64,000 nucleotides of DNA, taken from NCBI RefSeq assembly GCF_017347085.1, contig NZ_JADPSA010000024.1:31240-95239 (forward strand), given 5' to 3'. Shown in pieces: positions 62,764 to 64,000 of this stretch. This DNA comes from Nesterenkonia sp. E16_10 (lineage in GTDB: Bacteria > Actinomycetota > Actinomycetes > Actinomycetales > Micrococcaceae). A program made the translations under genes and the position numbers. The notes beneath the pieces were generated by a model, which was not told the DNA's origin, ran no database searches, and was given only the letters and a program-made list of their open reading frames with translations. The stretch's first letter is position 1, and every line of letters starts with the position of its first letter.

Positions 62764-64000
62764 ATGAGCATCACCGTAGTCCTCTACTCCCACGACTCCG
62801 TCGGCCTGGGCCACGCCCGCCGCAATCGGGCTCTCGCCCACGCCCTGGCCGCGGACCTGCCGCGACTGACCGGGCACCCGGTGCGCGGGCTGCTGATCGC
62901 CGGACACCCCGATGCCACCGCGGACTCGCTGCCACCGGGCTGGGACTGGCTGGTCCTGCCCGGGTTCACCCGGACCGCTGAGGGCTACGCCTCCCGGAAC
63001 CTCGACGTGAGCAACGGGCGGCTCTCCGAGCTGCGCCGCTGCACCGCGGCCGCGGCCATCACGGCGATGTCCCCCGATCTCTTCATCGCCGACCGCCACC
63101 CGTTCGGGGTCGACGGGGAGCTGCTGGACTCCCTGGAGTGGCTTCGGTCCCGAGGCACCCGCTGCGTGCTGGGGATGCGCGAGGTGCTGGACTCCCCGGC
63201 CGCGGCGCAGGCGGAGTGGGACCGGATCGGCGGGGCCTCGGCGGCCGCGCAGTTCTACCATGCGGTCTGGGTCTACGGTGACCCCTCGGTCTATAACCCG
63301 ATCATCAGCGGTGAGATTCCGCAGCCGCTGGCCACCCGGACCCGGTTCACCGGCTACCTCAGCCACGGACGCCCCACCGATGAGCTCTGCGACTCCAGCG
63401 TCCGGGCACCGAAGCCCTACGTGCTCTCCATGGTCGGCGGAGGGTCCGACGGCGGCCGGCTGGCCCTGGCAGCCGCCCAGGCGCGGGTCCCCGCGGGGCA
63501 TCGGCACATCATCCTGACCGGGCCGCAGATGCCGCGCCAGGACCACGCCAGCGTGGAGCGCGCCGTCGCAGCCTCCCCCGAGGCAGCTCAGATCCAGGTC
63601 ACCCGGCTGGCACCGCACGTGCCGGCACTGGTGCGGGAGGCCGCCGCCGTCGTCTCGATGGCCGGCTACAACTCCACGGCCGAGATCATGGCCAGCACCA
63701 CCCCGGCGCTGCTGGTGCCGCGCGCCACCCGTCGGGCCGAGCAGCCTCGGCGAGCCGAGGCCCTGGCCGCTGTGGGCGCCGTGGACACCCTCGCACTGGA
63801 GGAGCTCAGCGCGGAGGCGCTGAGCCGGTGGCTGGTCGACGCGGTGACCCGCCGGTGCGACCGCGACGCCGTGGACCTGGACGGGCTCACCCGGATCGGT
63901 GCACTGGCCGCCGCGGAGCTCTCGCTGGCGGCGCCCCCTGCGGTGCGGCGCGCTGCTGCTCTCCGCGTCGTCGCACCTCCCACCCCCGCACCCCCGGCTG
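62764..64000 (+). CDS. GT-B-fold (MurG-like) glycosyltransferase, 3' end outside window
   Basis: The frame is open from ATG 62764 to the last base; 412 residues are visible. It starts SITVVLYSHDSVGLGHARRN, a glycine-rich GT-B N-terminus. The second domain has YVLSMVGGGSDGGRLALAAA, GHRHIILTGPQMPRQDHASV, and VVSMAGYNSTAEIMASTTPA, matching the nucleotide-sugar pocket of MurG-like enzymes. It probably acts in cell-surface polysaccharide synthesis, acceptor unknown. The unusual repeat array directly upstream suggests specific control. Confidence 0.85.
   Translation, partial: MSITVVLYSHDSVGLGHARRNRALAHALAADLPRLTGHPVRGLLIAGHPDATADSLPPGWDWLVLPGFTRTAEGYASRNLDVSNGRLSELRRCTAAAAITAMSPDLFIADRHPFGVDGELLDSLEWLRSRGTRCVLGMREVLDSPAAAQAEWDRIGGASAAAQFYHAVWVYGDPSVYNPIISGEIPQPLATRTRFTGYLSHGRPTDELCDSSVRAPKPYVLSMVGGGSDGGRLALAAAQARVPAGHRHIILTGPQMPRQDHASVERAVAASPEAAQIQVTRLAPHVPALVREAAAVVSMAGYNSTAEIMASTTPALLVPRATRRAEQPRRAEALAAVGAVDTLALEELSAEALSRWLVDAVTRRCDRDAVDLDGLTRIGALAAAELSLAAPPAVRRAAALRVVAPPTPAPPA

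Overview
The window is a contiguous piece of a high-GC, gene-dense actinobacterial chromosome. The gene content and order point to Micrococcales, most likely Micrococcaceae and perhaps a Nesterenkonia-like halotolerant genus: a rpsB-tsf-pyrH-frr-cdsA block, actinobacterial DapD/DapE/DapC, infC-rpmI-rplT beside a DUF1844 gene, a complete Mrp antiporter operon with fused MrpA-MrpB, ectoine hydroxylase, and lipoproteins with acidic tails. The genus is an inference. I see no prophage, insertion sequence, CRISPR array or rRNA operon.

Layout. 1-2.2 kb: the end of an acetate-type symporter and a DUF559-type predicted nuclease, framed by two copies of a 72-bp palindromic element. 2.2-7 kb: leftward translation and envelope genes (rpsB, tsf, terminator, pyrH, frr, cdsA, DivIVA-repeat protein). 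7-20 kb: cell-wall and membrane genes (M23-like, FUSC-like), a divergent GT4 / MDR dehydrogenase / PTPS-like group, a tRNA with CAU anticodon, a PQQ-type sugar dehydrogenase lipoprotein, a GT4 plus CDP-alcohol phosphatidyltransferase pair, a holin-family membrane protein, a TM2 protein, a siderophore-interacting protein, hsp20 with a HAIR-like operator, purU and tRNA-Asn. 20-28.5 kb: LOG, GNAT, SDR, divergent dapE/dapD, citrate synthase, dapC and fdxA, so several lysine/diaminopimelate genes lie close together. 28.5-43 kb: typA and two back-to-back leftward oligopeptide ABC importer operons, one with separate ATPases and one with a double ATPase and an unusually long permease. 43-53 kb: YihY/BrkB protein, mrpGFEDC(AB), a Cu/Zn-SOD-like lipoprotein and a CDF exporter. 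53-59 kb: amidohydrolase, acylphosphatase, ectD, S9 peptidase, Tag-like glycosylase. 59-62.7 kb: RNHCP protein, SpoU methyltransferase, rplT, rpmI, infC (apparently starting at ATC), DUF1844. The right edge cuts a GT-B glycosyltransferase open to the end of the window.

The strongest non-gene signal is a family of four intergenic elements, each exactly 72 bp, with near-identical terminal inverted repeats and a variable but still pairing centre. All sit directly behind 3' ends of genes, three of them between convergent genes. One supplies the stop codon of the nuclease gene and one is flanked by short tandem repeats. Other signals worth a look are an 11-bp-spaced direct and inverted repeat array before the right-edge glycosyltransferase, a HAIR-like site at hsp20, the ATC start of infC, and several enzymes lacking expected metal or catalytic residues (SOD, PTPS-like, Tag, M23).
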